Origin: Paratractidigestivibacter sp963591565
Lineage (GTDB): Bacteria; Actinomycetota; Coriobacteriia; Coriobacteriales; Atopobiaceae
NCBI GenBank assembly: GCA_963591565.1
Contig: CAVAUD010000025.1
Span: 1 to 20,904 of the forward strand
Reading direction: 5' to 3'
Length of the DNA: 20,904 nucleotides
Made by a program: the position numbers and the translations under genes. Shown here one piece after another: positions 1 through 7,349 of this stretch. The notes under the pieces are model-generated. The model was not told the DNA's origin and did not search any database. It was given only the letters and a program-made list of their open reading frames with translations. Each line of letters opens with the position of its first letter. Within the stretch, counting starts at the first letter, position 1.

Positions 1-155
1 TCGACCGTCGCGTCCGGCGCCGAGAGATACGCCTCCGGCGTGGCCGACGCGAGCAGCCGCTCGAGCAGCTCCTCGGTAATGCGTTCTTCCCCCTGTGCCG
101 GAGCCGCCGGAACCGCCGTTTCCGCCGACATGAACCTTGTGCTTCTCGCCGCCAT
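1..155 (-). CDS. 5' end of an unidentified protein (truncated by window edge)
   Basis: An open minus-strand frame runs off the left edge without a stop. It starts at ATG 155 or, in the same frame, ATG 131. From ATG 131 the protein begins MSAETAVPAA, then a charged stretch containing RITEELLERLL that could form an amphipathic helix. I do not recognise the family and give no function. Each ATG has its own purine-rich Shine-Dalgarno-like stretch (GGGGAGAAG before 155, GGCGAGAAG before 131), because the initiation region is a 24-bp tandem duplication, so the true start is undecided. A -10-like TATACT lies upstream on the same strand at 206-201, which supports a gene starting here. Only about 43-51 codons are visible. 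Confidence 0.55.
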   Translation of the reverse strand, partial: MAARSTRFMSAETAVPAAPAQGEERITEELLERLLASATPEAYLSAPDATV

Positions 156-176
156 GAACCTTGCGCTTCTCCCCTC
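129..176. repeat. 24-bp tandem duplication at a gene start
   Basis: Two adjacent 24-bp units (129-152 and 153-176) both begin CATGAACCTTG and continue GCTTCTC. The first 19 bases differ at only one position. On the minus strand each unit supplies a ribosome-binding stretch followed by ATG. Twenty-four bases is eight codons, so both starts share a frame. The downstream unit carries the nonamer CTTCTCGCC; the upstream unit has CTTCTCCCC instead. Confidence 0.75.
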
Positions 177-200
177 AAAAATCGCGTCTCAGCAAAGCTC

Positions 201-208
201 AGTATAGC
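201..208 (-). promoter_or_regulatory. candidate extended -10 (GCTATACT) for the partial gene
   Basis: The minus strand reads GCTATACTGAG. The same 11 bases occur on the plus strand upstream of metA (19549-19559), and GCTATACT also precedes tadA. It lies 46 bp before ATG 155. I see no good -35 at the usual spacing. Confidence 0.4.
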
Positions 209-308
209 AACGGGCGCAAGGTGGCCGGGGCAGGTGCCGCTCAGGGCCAAAAGACCGGGCCTCGCGCCGCCCTTCGCTCGCCGAATCTCTGAACCTAAGT
301 CAAAAACT

Positions 309-338
309 CTGACTACCATTCGAAAAAAGGGGTAGAAT
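309..338 (+). promoter_or_regulatory. candidate promoter of the radical SAM gene
   Basis: TAGAAT (333-338) is a 5/6 match to a sigma-70 -10 hexamer. CTGACT (309-314) is a weak -35 at 18-bp spacing. The octamer GGTAGAAT recurs upstream of the CBS-domain gene at 4336-4343. The predicted leader is about 65 nt. Confidence 0.5.
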
Positions 339-407
339 GGCTCAGGTATTTGAAGCGGGTTCAAAAATCGCCGTGGGGGCGGTGTCCCGCAATCGAAGGA
401 GAGTCGT

Positions 408-1868
408 ATGCAATCCAAGATTGCCCACGCAGCCGAGCGCAAGGCCTTTAGCGTCGCGCTTGACCAGATCATCAAGACCGCCAGCGGCCCCGACCGCGAG
501 AAAAACCTCGAGAAGCTGCTCGACATGGCCGGCAAGCTCCTCAAGGACACTTCCCCCGGCGCCATCCGCGGCATCCGCAACGGCCTGTACCCGGGCTCGA
601 AGTGGGAGCAGTTCCTCTGGGACGTCATCGACAACACCGACCACCACGTGCTCAAGACCTCGATCTTGAACGGCGGCTACGAGGCGGCCTTCCGCGGCCT
701 GCGCAACACCACCGCCAACGCCGAGAAGGAGCAGTGCAACGTCCCGTGGATCATCCTCTTCGACCCCACGAGCGCCTGCAACAAGAACTGCGTCGGCTGC
801 TGGGCGGCCGATTACGGCAACAGCCTCAACCTCTCTTACGAGGACATGGATCGCCTGGTGACCGAGGGCTCTGACCTGGGCTGCCACCTTTACATGCTCA
901 CCGGCGGCGAGCCTTTGGTCCGCAAGCGCGACATCATTCGCCTGGCCGAGGCCCACAACGATTGCCTCTTCAACATCTTCACCAACGCCTCCCTCATCGA
1001 CCAGGCCTTCTGCGACGAGGTCAAGCGCGTGGGCAACATCGTCTTCAGCGTCTCGCTTGAGGGCACGGAGGACTCCAACGACGGTCGCCGCGGCGACGGG
1101 TCCTACCAGGAGGTCATGCGCGCCTTCGACCTCATGCACGCAAACGGCCTGCTCTACGGCACGTCCACGGCCTACACCCGCGCCAACACCGAGATGGTCA
1201 GCTCCGACGAGTACTTCGACAAGATCATCGAGAAGGGCTGCCGCTGGGCCTGGTACTTCCACTACATGCCCGTTGGCGAGGGCGCCACGGTCGACCTGTG
1301 CCCCACCGTCGAGCAGCGCGAGTACATGCTGCACCGCATCCGCGAGGTCCGCGCCGTCGAGGGCGGCAAGCCCATCTTTGCCATGGACTTCCAGAACGAC
1401 GGCGAGTACGTGGGCGGCTGCATCGCCGGCGGCCGCGTCTACTGCCACATCAACGCCCGCGGCGACGTGGAGCCCTGCGTCTTCATCCACTACTCCAACG
1501 CCAACATCAAGGAGCAGTCGCTTCTCGATTGCCTGAAGCAGCCCATCTTCCAGGCCTATCGTCGCCACTACCCCTTCAACGACAACATGCTCAAGCCCTG
1601 CCCGATGCTCGAGAACCCCGAGATCCTGCCCGAGATCGTCCACGAGGCCGACGCCAAGTGCACCGAGTACGTGACGCCCGAGGACGTCGACCACCTCTGC
1701 GCCCGCACCTCGGTCTACGCCAAGACCTGGGAGCAGCGCGCCGAGGAGCTGTGGCTCGAGCAGCACCCCACCGGCAAGAAGGTCTACGAGGACGAGGTCT
1801 CGAACCTCGGCGTGGACGAGAAGGCCAAGCTCATCGCCGCGGCCGACGCGGCCGACGGCCAGGAGTAG
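408..1868 (+). CDS. radical SAM protein with auxiliary cysteine cluster
   Basis: A 486-residue protein. Residues 124-131 (CNKNCVGC) form the CxxxCxxC motif that binds the [4Fe-4S] cluster cleaving S-adenosylmethionine, and TGGEPL follows as the usual SAM-contact motif. A C-terminal cysteine group (Cys338, Cys346, Cys357, Cys398) resembles a SPASM-type auxiliary cluster region. The first ~110 residues are a mostly helical extension outside the core fold. The start is ATG 408, preceded by GAAGGAGAG at good spacing. The gene stands alone: a promoter lies upstream and a strong terminator downstream, with no small precursor peptide next to it. The substrate is therefore unknown. The fold assignment is secure from the motifs; anaerobic peptide or cofactor modification would be a guess. 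Confidence 0.9.
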   Translation: MQSKIAHAAERKAFSVALDQIIKTASGPDREKNLEKLLDMAGKLLKDTSPGAIRGIRNGLYPGSKWEQFLWDVIDNTDHHVLKTSILNGGYEAAFRGLRNTTANAEKEQCNVPWIILFDPTSACNKNCVGCWAADYGNSLNLSYEDMDRLVTEGSDLGCHLYMLTGGEPLVRKRDIIRLAEAHNDCLFNIFTNASLIDQAFCDEVKRVGNIVFSVSLEGTEDSNDGRRGDGSYQEVMRAFDLMHANGLLYGTSTAYTRANTEMVSSDEYFDKIIEKGCRWAWYFHYMPVGEGATVDLCPTVEQREYMLHRIREVRAVEGGKPIFAMDFQNDGEYVGGCIAGGRVYCHINARGDVEPCVFIHYSNANIKEQSLLDCLKQPIFQAYRRHYPFNDNMLKPCPMLENPEILPEIVHEADAKCTEYVTPEDVDHLCARTSVYAKTWEQRAEELWLEQHPTGKKVYEDEVSNLGVDEKAKLIAAADAADGQE

Positions 1869-1959
1869 CGCCTCCACAAGTCCGGCCCGGCCGGCCTGGC
1901 CGCGCGGTTCCAAGCCGCCCCGGCCCGCCGCGCCCGTCTCGCCACCCCTAAACGCGCCG

Positions 1960-2005
1960 AAACAGGCGGTAGAAGGAGAAGAACCTCCTTTTACCGCCTG
2001 TTTTC
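1960..2005 (+). terminator. strong intrinsic terminator after the radical SAM gene
   Basis: A 19-bp stem containing one G·T wobble (1960-1978 with 1985-2003) closes a 6-nt loop and ends in TTTT. It begins about 90 bp after the stop codon. Confidence 0.85.
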
Positions 2006-2097
2006 TATGCCTGCCCGATGCGTGTGTGTGGAACCGTCCCCGGCTGGGTATGGTTGCAGCATCGTTAGCGCATAGAGGCTCCAATAGAGGAGGCATC

Positions 2098-4173
2098 ATG
2101 GCAGCAAAAAGCACAGAGAAGGTTAAGAATGTGGTCCTTGTGGGCCAAGGCGGCGTGGGCAAGACCATGCTGGCCGAGGCTATGCTCCACCTCACGGGTC
2201 GCACGACCCGCTTAGGCGGCCACGCCGGCACAAAGCCCACGCTTGATTACGACGGCGAGGAGGGCGAGCGCGGCTTCTCTATCTCCACCGCGATCGCGCC
2301 CGTCGAGTGGGAGGGCACCCGCATAAACGTGCTGGACGCTCCGTGCTACCCCGATTTCGTGGGTGACGCCTATGCTGCGATGAGCGCCTGCGAGACGGCC
2401 CTCTTTGTGGTCGACGCCGCGTCCGGCCCCGGCACCATCACGACCCGCCTGTGGTTTGCCGCCGAGGAGCAGAGCCTCGCGCGCGCCGTCTTCATCAACC
2501 GCGTCGACCGCGCCGACGCCGATTACGAGGTCGCCTTCGCCACGCTGCAGGAGCGCTTTGGCACCAAGCTGGCCGCGGTCACCATCCCCATGGGCTCCGG
2601 AGACGCCTTCGCGGGCGTCATCGACGTCGTGCACATGACGGCTCGCCACCTCGAGGACGGCAAGCCCGTCGTGGGCGAGATCCCGGCCGAGTTCGCCGGC
2701 GCCGCCGAGGCGGCCCGCGCCCAGCTCACCGAGCTTGTGGTCGAGGCCGACGACGAGATCATGATGAAGTACCTCGAGGGCGGAGAAGTGACCCAGGACG
2801 AGCTCGAGGGTCTTCTCGCCAAGGCAATCGCCGAGCGCGTGTTTGTCCCTGTTTTCGCAGGTAGCTGCGTGCGCGAGGAGGGCGTCATCTCGTTCATGGA
2901 CGCCGTCGTGTCGTGGTTCCCGACGATGGCCGACTTTGGCCGGATCCCCTTGGTCAACGGCGAGCAGCTCGACATCTCGGCAGACGACGACCGCCCGGTG
3001 GTCTTTGCCTTCAAGTCCTTGAACGACCCGCAGAACGGCCGTCTCTCCTTCCTCAAGGTCCTGGCGGGCACCGTCACCCCTGGCCTCGAGCTCACCAACG
3101 CCCGCACCCGCAAGGCCGAGCGCCTGGGCCACCTCTACCTCATGTGCGGCAAGGAGACCAAGGACGTCGCCCAGGCCGCCGCGGGCGACATCGTGGTCGT
3201 GCCCAAGCTTGAGGCCCAGACCGGCGACACCCTGAGCGTCACCGGCAAGGTCGAGGCCGCGGCCTTCCGCTTCCCCAACTCGCTGTACCGCACCGCCATC
3301 GAGCCCGATTCGCGCGGCTCCGAGGGCAAGCTCTACGCCTTCCTGGAGAAGGCCGCCGACGCAGACCCGACCCTCAAGGTCTCCCGCGACGAGGACACCG
3401 GCCAGACGGTCATCTCTGCCATCGGAGAAGCCCAGGTCAGCGTCCTGCTTGACCGCCTGGAGGACCGCGTGGGCATCACGGCGCACACCGTGGCGCTGCG
3501 CATCCCGTACCGCGAGACGATCCGCCGCGTGGCCAGCGCCCAGGGCCGCCACAAGAAGCAGACGGGCGGCGCCGGCCAGTACGGCGACTGCTGGCTGCGC
3601 ATCGAGCCCAACCCGGGCGCCGGTTACGAGTTCGTCGACGAGGTCGTGGGCGGCCACATCCCGCGCGGCTTCATCCCGGCCATCGACAAGGGCGTCCAGG
3701 AGACCATGAAGGACGGCGTGCTCGCCGGCTTCCCCATGATCGACGTCAAGGTCGCGGTCTACGAGGGCTCCTACCACCCCGTCGACTCCAACGAGATGGC
3801 CTTCAAGACGGCCGCGCGCATCGGCTTCCAGAAGGCCGTCGACCAGGCCGAGCCCGTGCTTCTCGAGCCGATGGCCCACCTCAAGATCACCGTGCCCGAC
3901 AGCTACGCCGGCTCTGTGATGGGCGACGTCTCGGCCAGCCGCGGCCGCGTCGAGGGCATGACGGCCGGCGACGGCGCGATGGCCGGCCAGACCACCGTCG
4001 AGGCCACGATCCCGTACGCCGAGGTCACCGACTACGCGACCCGCCTGCGCTCGCTGTCGCGCGGCACCGGCGAGTTCGAGCTCGAGCTTTCTGGCTACGA
4101 GCAGGTCCCGCACGACATCCAGCAAAAGCTCGCGGCCGATTACGCCGCCCGCCGCGCCGCCGGCGAGAAGTAA
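2098..4173 (+). CDS. EF-G-like translational GTPase (EF-G2 type)
   Basis: A 691-residue protein with the full EF-G layout: G domain (~1-270), domain II (~290-380), and domains III-V including the domain-IV-like segment KQTGGAGQYGDC. G motifs are visible: P-loop GQGGVGKT (16-23), ERGFSIS for switch I (57-63), DAPCYPDF (80-87) where canonical EF-G has DTPGHVDF, and NRVD (134-137) where it has NKxD. The catalytic switch-II histidine is replaced by Tyr84. As I recall the family, EF-G2 proteins such as mycobacterial FusA2 also carry tyrosine there; the additional Gly-to-Cys change is unusual. The start is ATG 2098 because AGAGGAGG (2086-2093) lies 4 bp upstream; an ATG at 2026 lacks such a site. 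The gene is monocistronic between two terminators. It is probably a paralogue, not the housekeeping fusA, since no rpsL/rpsG/tuf genes flank it. Its cellular role is unknown. Confidence 0.88.
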   Translation: MAAKSTEKVKNVVLVGQGGVGKTMLAEAMLHLTGRTTRLGGHAGTKPTLDYDGEEGERGFSISTAIAPVEWEGTRINVLDAPCYPDFVGDAYAAMSACETALFVVDAASGPGTITTRLWFAAEEQSLARAVFINRVDRADADYEVAFATLQERFGTKLAAVTIPMGSGDAFAGVIDVVHMTARHLEDGKPVVGEIPAEFAGAAEAARAQLTELVVEADDEIMMKYLEGGEVTQDELEGLLAKAIAERVFVPVFAGSCVREEGVISFMDAVVSWFPTMADFGRIPLVNGEQLDISADDDRPVVFAFKSLNDPQNGRLSFLKVLAGTVTPGLELTNARTRKAERLGHLYLMCGKETKDVAQAAAGDIVVVPKLEAQTGDTLSVTGKVEAAAFRFPNSLYRTAIEPDSRGSEGKLYAFLEKAADADPTLKVSRDEDTGQTVISAIGEAQVSVLLDRLEDRVGITAHTVALRIPYRETIRRVASAQGRHKKQTGGAGQYGDCWLRIEPNPGAGYEFVDEVVGGHIPRGFIPAIDKGVQETMKDGVLAGFPMIDVKVAVYEGSYHPVDSNEMAFKTAARIGFQKAVDQAEPVLLEPMAHLKITVPDSYAGSVMGDVSASRGRVEGMTAGDGAMAGQTTVEATIPYAEVTDYATRLRSLSRGTGEFELELSGYEQVPHDIQQKLAADYAARRAAGEK

Positions 4174-4198
4174 GGGGCCGAGATAACCCAAGGCCAAG

Positions 4199-4237
4199 GG
4201 GCCCGCCCGGCAATGAAGCGCCGGACGGGCCCTTTTT
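4199..4237 (+). terminator. intrinsic terminator after the EF-G-like gene
   Basis: GGGCCCG-C-CCGG (4199-4210) pairs with CCGG-A-CGGGCCC (4221-4232) apart from one mismatch. TTTTT (4233-4237) follows. The stem starts 25 bp after the stop codon. Confidence 0.88.
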
Positions 4238-4327
4238 GCTGCGGCGAGAAGCCCGCGCCCGGCGCGACGGACCGGCCGCGTACGCAGCGCTGACGCGGCC
4301 GCAACGGCTAGGAAACAAGACGATGGG

Positions 4328-4343
4328 TATAACCTGGTAGAAT
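4328..4343 (+). promoter_or_regulatory. candidate -10 region for the CNNM/CBS gene
   Basis: TATAAC (4328-4333) and TAGAAT (4338-4343) lie close together. The octamer GGTAGAAT is identical to the one before the radical SAM gene. No convincing -35 is seen. The leader would be about 75 nt. Confidence 0.45.
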
Positions 4344-4423
4344 GTTTCTTTTAAGCCGCGGACCCCAACGTCTAGCCCGCGGCCGCATCTGACCATCGAC
4401 CCAAGGAGGTCGCGCAAAAGCGC

Positions 4424-5776
4424 ATGGACGTAGCCATTAGTATCTTCGTCACGTTCGTTCTCACCCTGGTAAACGGCTTCTTCTCCGCTTCCGAGATGGC
4501 GGTGACAACCGCAAAGAGGGCCCTTTTGGAGCCCGAGGTCGAGGAGGGCGACAAGCGAGCAAAGAACGCCCTCGACCTCTCGTCCAACTCCGACCAGTTC
4601 CTCGCGACCATCCAGGTCGCCATTACCCTCGTGGGCTTCGCGTCCTCGGCCTTCGCGGCGACAAGCCTGTCCGACCCGCTGGCCAGCTGGCTCGTGGACC
4701 TGGGCTTGGCAGAGAGCATCGCCGGCACCGTGGCCGTCGTCGCCATCACCTTGATCGTCGCGTACGTCTCGACCGTGATCGGCGAGCTCGTGCCCAAGCG
4801 CCTGGCCTTGGCAAACGCCGAGTCCGTGGCCAAGAGCGTCTCGGGCCCCATCCGCGCTTTCATGAAGATCGCGACCCCTCTCGTTTGGCTCACCTCCAAA
4901 TCGGCCGCGGGCCTCTCGACCCTTCTGGGCATCAAATCCGCCGACGACCGCCAGGACGTCTCGGAGGAGGAGCTCAAGTACATGGTCACCGACTCCGACG
5001 ACCTTACGGAGGAGGAGAAGTCCATGATCCACGAGGTCATCGACCTGGGCGACACCATTGCCCGCGAGGTCATGGTCCCGCGTGTCGACATGACGTCGAT
5101 GGAGGATACCTCCACGCTCATGGAGGTCCTCAACACCATGCGCAAGACGGGTTACTCCCGTATCCCCATCTACCACGAGTCCGTTGACCGCATCGTGGGT
5201 ATCGCGCACATCAAAGATATAATCAAGCCCATTCTGGACGAGGGTAAGGGGACGGCTGCCGTCGCCTCCTACGTGCGCAACGCCGACTTCGTGCCCGACA
5301 CCAAGGACATCATCCCGCTGCTGTCCGAGATGCAGACCAGCCACGACCAGATGGTCATCGTCGTCGACGAGTACGGCGGCACGGCGGGCATCATCACCAT
5401 CGAGGACATCGTCGAGGAGGTCGTGGGCGAGATCGAGGACGAGTTCGACCCCGACAACAAGTACCTGACCAAGCTCTCTGACAAGGAATGGCTGGTCGAC
5501 GGCCGTTTTCCCATCGACGACGCGATCGACCTCGGCTGGCCCTTGGAGGACAACGAGGAGTACGAGACCATCGCCGGTTTTGTCTTCGAGCTGGCCGATA
5601 AGGTCCCGCATCCCGGTGATGTCGTGACCAAAGATGGGTACCAGTTTAGGGTGCAGTCGATGCGCGGCCGCCGGATCTCGATGATCCGCGTCCTTGCTCC
5701 CGAGGACGAGGCGGAGCCCGAGGGCGCCGACCCGGCCGCTGGCGAGAAGAAAGACGACGCTCCTGAGAAGGACTAG
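4424..5776 (+). CDS. CNNM/CBS-pair membrane protein (CorC/HlyC-type, UPF0053)
   Basis: A 450-residue protein with the standard three-part layout. An N-terminal CNNM (DUF21) membrane domain spans ~1-190, with several hydrophobic segments and the motif GELVPKRLAL. A CBS pair spans ~210-345, with REVMVPRVDM and RIPIY in the first repeat and VVDEYGGTAGIITIEDIVEE in the second. A CorC_HlyC domain follows from ~355 (WLVDGRFPIDDA). Members are linked to Mg2+/Co2+ efflux or homeostasis, with nucleotide binding by the CBS pair; older haemolysin names are unproven here. The last ~25 residues are a Glu/Asp-rich tail. AAGGAGGT (4403-4410) is strong but 13 bp from ATG 4424; no alternative start in frame fits better. 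The next gene is 92 bp away behind an operator-like palindrome, so it may be separately controlled. Confidence 0.92.
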   Translation: MDVAISIFVTFVLTLVNGFFSASEMAVTTAKRALLEPEVEEGDKRAKNALDLSSNSDQFLATIQVAITLVGFASSAFAATSLSDPLASWLVDLGLAESIAGTVAVVAITLIVAYVSTVIGELVPKRLALANAESVAKSVSGPIRAFMKIATPLVWLTSKSAAGLSTLLGIKSADDRQDVSEEELKYMVTDSDDLTEEEKSMIHEVIDLGDTIAREVMVPRVDMTSMEDTSTLMEVLNTMRKTGYSRIPIYHESVDRIVGIAHIKDIIKPILDEGKGTAAVASYVRNADFVPDTKDIIPLLSEMQTSHDQMVIVVDEYGGTAGIITIEDIVEEVVGEIEDEFDPDNKYLTKLSDKEWLVDGRFPIDDAIDLGWPLEDNEEYETIAGFVFELADKVPHPGDVVTKDGYQFRVQSMRGRRISMIRVLAPEDEAEPEGADPAAGEKKDDAPEKD

Positions 5777-5798
5777 AGATTTAAAGCACCGTATTAAC

Positions 5799-5824
5799 TA
5801 CAATGAATTGACTTCTGGTCAATT
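5799..5824. promoter_or_regulatory. operator-like palindrome beside a -10 hexamer
   Basis: AATTGAC (5806-5812), five bases, then GTCAATT (5818-5824): a perfect 7-bp-arm inverted repeat in an AT-rich island. It lies just downstream of TACAAT (5799-5804, 5/6 match to a -10) and 45 bp before the next start. The arms are too AT-rich for a terminator, and position and symmetry fit a repressor site. The binding protein is unknown. Confidence 0.45.
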
Positions 5825-5868
5825 TGATTCGTCTGACCGCCGCACGCGAAGAGTTGAGGAGTCGCCAC

Positions 5869-6828
5869 ATGGCGCAGTTGTTTGATATCAAGAAGGTCGT
5901 CGTAGGCCCCCGCAAGCTGACCGCGACCGTGGTCGTCGCCCCCAGCGCCCCGCTGCGCACCGTCGAGGACCTCGAGGCCACCACGCGCGTCTGGCAGCTC
6001 ATGCCGCAGCTGCGCGACCACGTGTGCCTGGGCGACGCGGCCGATAACTTCGGCGACGTCATGGGCGACACCGAGCTCGCGCACCTGCTCGAGCACGTGA
6101 CCGTCGAGCTTCTCGCCCGTACCAACATCGCCGGCGACATCACCAGCGGCCAGACGGCCGAGGTGGGCGAGCGCGCCTACGAGATTTCTTTGACCTGCAC
6201 CGACGACGTCCTGGTCACGGGCGCGCTCTCGAGCGCCGCATGGATCATGCAGTGGGCCTTCGCCGGCGGCGGCGAGCCTTCGCCCGATGTTGACGCTATC
6301 GCGGCCGGCCTGGTCGACTTGGTGTCCGGCCTGGACGACTCGCCGGTGAGCGAGGAGAGCCTCGCGGCAGCCGAGCAGGGCGGCGTTGTGGTTGACGGCG
6401 AGCAGGGCACGGCGGCCGGCGAGGCTGCCGAGGCCGCTGACGCCGACGCCGAGGAGTCCGCGGCCGAGGAACTTCTCGCCGCAGAGGCCGACCCCGTGGC
6501 CGAGCAGGAGGTCGCCCCTGCCGAGGGCGCGGCCATCTACGAGTTCAACCCGCAGCAGGTAGAGGTGCCTGTCGTCGAGCAGGAGCCCGTGGCTGAGGAG
6601 GCCCTCGCGCCTGCCGAGCCCGAGCCTGCCCCCGCGTCCACCGGCGCCGCCGAGGCCGCGCCCTCTTATGTCCCGGCCTGCGACTACGCGCCCGACCCGG
6701 CCGCCAACTTCGTCAACGAGCCGGCCCCGGCCCCCGTGGCCGACCCCGCTCCCGCCCAGGAGCCGCAAACCAGCACGTTCGGCGACTGGGGCATGGAGAA
6801 CATCCCTCGCCCCCGTCCCGTTCGATAA
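5869..6828 (+). CDS. protein with a cyanophycin-synthetase-N-like domain and acidic A/E/P-rich tail
   Basis: A 319-residue protein. Residues ~1-125 resemble the N-terminal domain of cyanophycin synthetase (CphA): LMPQL...HVC, NFGDVMGDTEL, then HLLEHVTVELL at 72-82 (compare GHIxEHIALELQ in CphA), and a following strand like the CphA YEV segment. The ATP-grasp and Mur-ligase parts of CphA, which hold its catalytic sites, are absent, so cyanophycin synthesis is not implied. Residues ~145-319 are low-complexity and rich in Ala, Glu, Pro and Asp, probably disordered, ending in a basic Pro/Arg segment. No signal peptide or membrane segment is visible. The start is ATG 5869, with GAGGAG (5856-5861) 7 bp upstream; the earlier ATG 5824 has no such site. 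It heads a likely operon with the next three genes. The homology is my recognition by eye. Confidence 0.7.
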   Translation: MAQLFDIKKVVVGPRKLTATVVVAPSAPLRTVEDLEATTRVWQLMPQLRDHVCLGDAADNFGDVMGDTELAHLLEHVTVELLARTNIAGDITSGQTAEVGERAYEISLTCTDDVLVTGALSSAAWIMQWAFAGGGEPSPDVDAIAAGLVDLVSGLDDSPVSEESLAAAEQGGVVVDGEQGTAAGEAAEAADADAEESAAEELLAAEADPVAEQEVAPAEGAAIYEFNPQQVEVPVVEQEPVAEEALAPAEPEPAPASTGAAEAAPSYVPACDYAPDPAANFVNEPAPAPVADPAPAQEPQTSTFGDWGMENIPRPRPVR

Positions 6829-6866
6829 GCAAGCAAGCACGTCAACCGCAACTTTTGGAGGACCCT

Positions 6867-7343
6867 ATGAGCAAGAAGACCCTTTCCTTCGTCCTTGGCA
6901 GCTTCGTTGGCGCCGCTGCCGGCGTCGTCGCTGGCGTGATGCTTGCGCCCCGTTCTGGTGCCGAGAGCCGCGCGATGGCCGCCGACGCGATGAACGACGC
7001 GTGGGACAGCGCCGTGGATACCTACGAGAACGGCGTCGAGGTCGTTAACGAGAAGTTCAACGGCGTGCGCCCGACCGTCGACGCCAAGACCGACGAGCTT
7101 CGCGCCAAGGTCGACCTGGCCCGCGAGCGCATGGACCAGCTGCGCGACTCCCTCTCCGACGTCGTCGAGAGCACCTCTGTCCAGGTCCAGGATGCCGTGA
7201 CCGGCGTCGCCGACAAGGTGACCTCCGCCGTCGCCGCCGCCGACGAGGCCGCGTGCGCTCCCGCCGAGGCCGTCCACGTCGAGGTCGTCGAGGACGAGCC
7301 CGCCGACGCCGCCGACGAGCCCGTCGAAGACGCCGAGGCCTAA
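6867..7343 (+). CDS. YtxH-like membrane protein
   Basis: A 158-residue protein. After MSKKTL comes a Gly/Ala-rich hydrophobic segment (~7-27) ending in LAPRSG, the hallmark of YtxH-type proteins (one N-terminal membrane helix, then a long amphipathic helix). Residues ~30-125 look like a continuous charged helix or coiled coil. The last ~35 are acidic and rich in Ala, Glu, Asp and Val. The start is ATG 6867 behind GGAGGA (6857-6862), 38 bp after the previous stop; the next gene begins 6 bp after its stop. YtxH proteins are often stress-linked in Firmicutes, but their biochemical role is unknown. It probably sits in the cytoplasmic membrane with its tail inside the cell. Confidence 0.8.
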   Translation: MSKKTLSFVLGSFVGAAAGVVAGVMLAPRSGAESRAMAADAMNDAWDSAVDTYENGVEVVNEKFNGVRPTVDAKTDELRAKVDLARERMDQLRDSLSDVVESTSVQVQDAVTGVADKVTSAVAAADEAACAPAEAVHVEVVEDEPADAADEPVEDAEA

Positions 7344-7349
7344 AGAGCC

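Noticed and set aside
342..2240. Long minus-strand open frame (632 codons) opposite the radical SAM gene
   Set aside because: Composition is a shadow of GC-ending codons on the other strand (Val/Leu/Gly/Asp-rich), no ribosome-binding site or domain is seen, and the plus-strand gene has clear motifs.
2098..4173. Tetracycline-resistance ribosomal protection protein
   Set aside because: The length and fold are similar, but the G motifs are degenerate in the EF-G2 manner and I see no feature that favours the resistance family.
5869..6828. A cyanophycin synthetase gene
   Set aside because: Only the N-terminal-like domain is present; the ATP-binding and ligase domains are absent.
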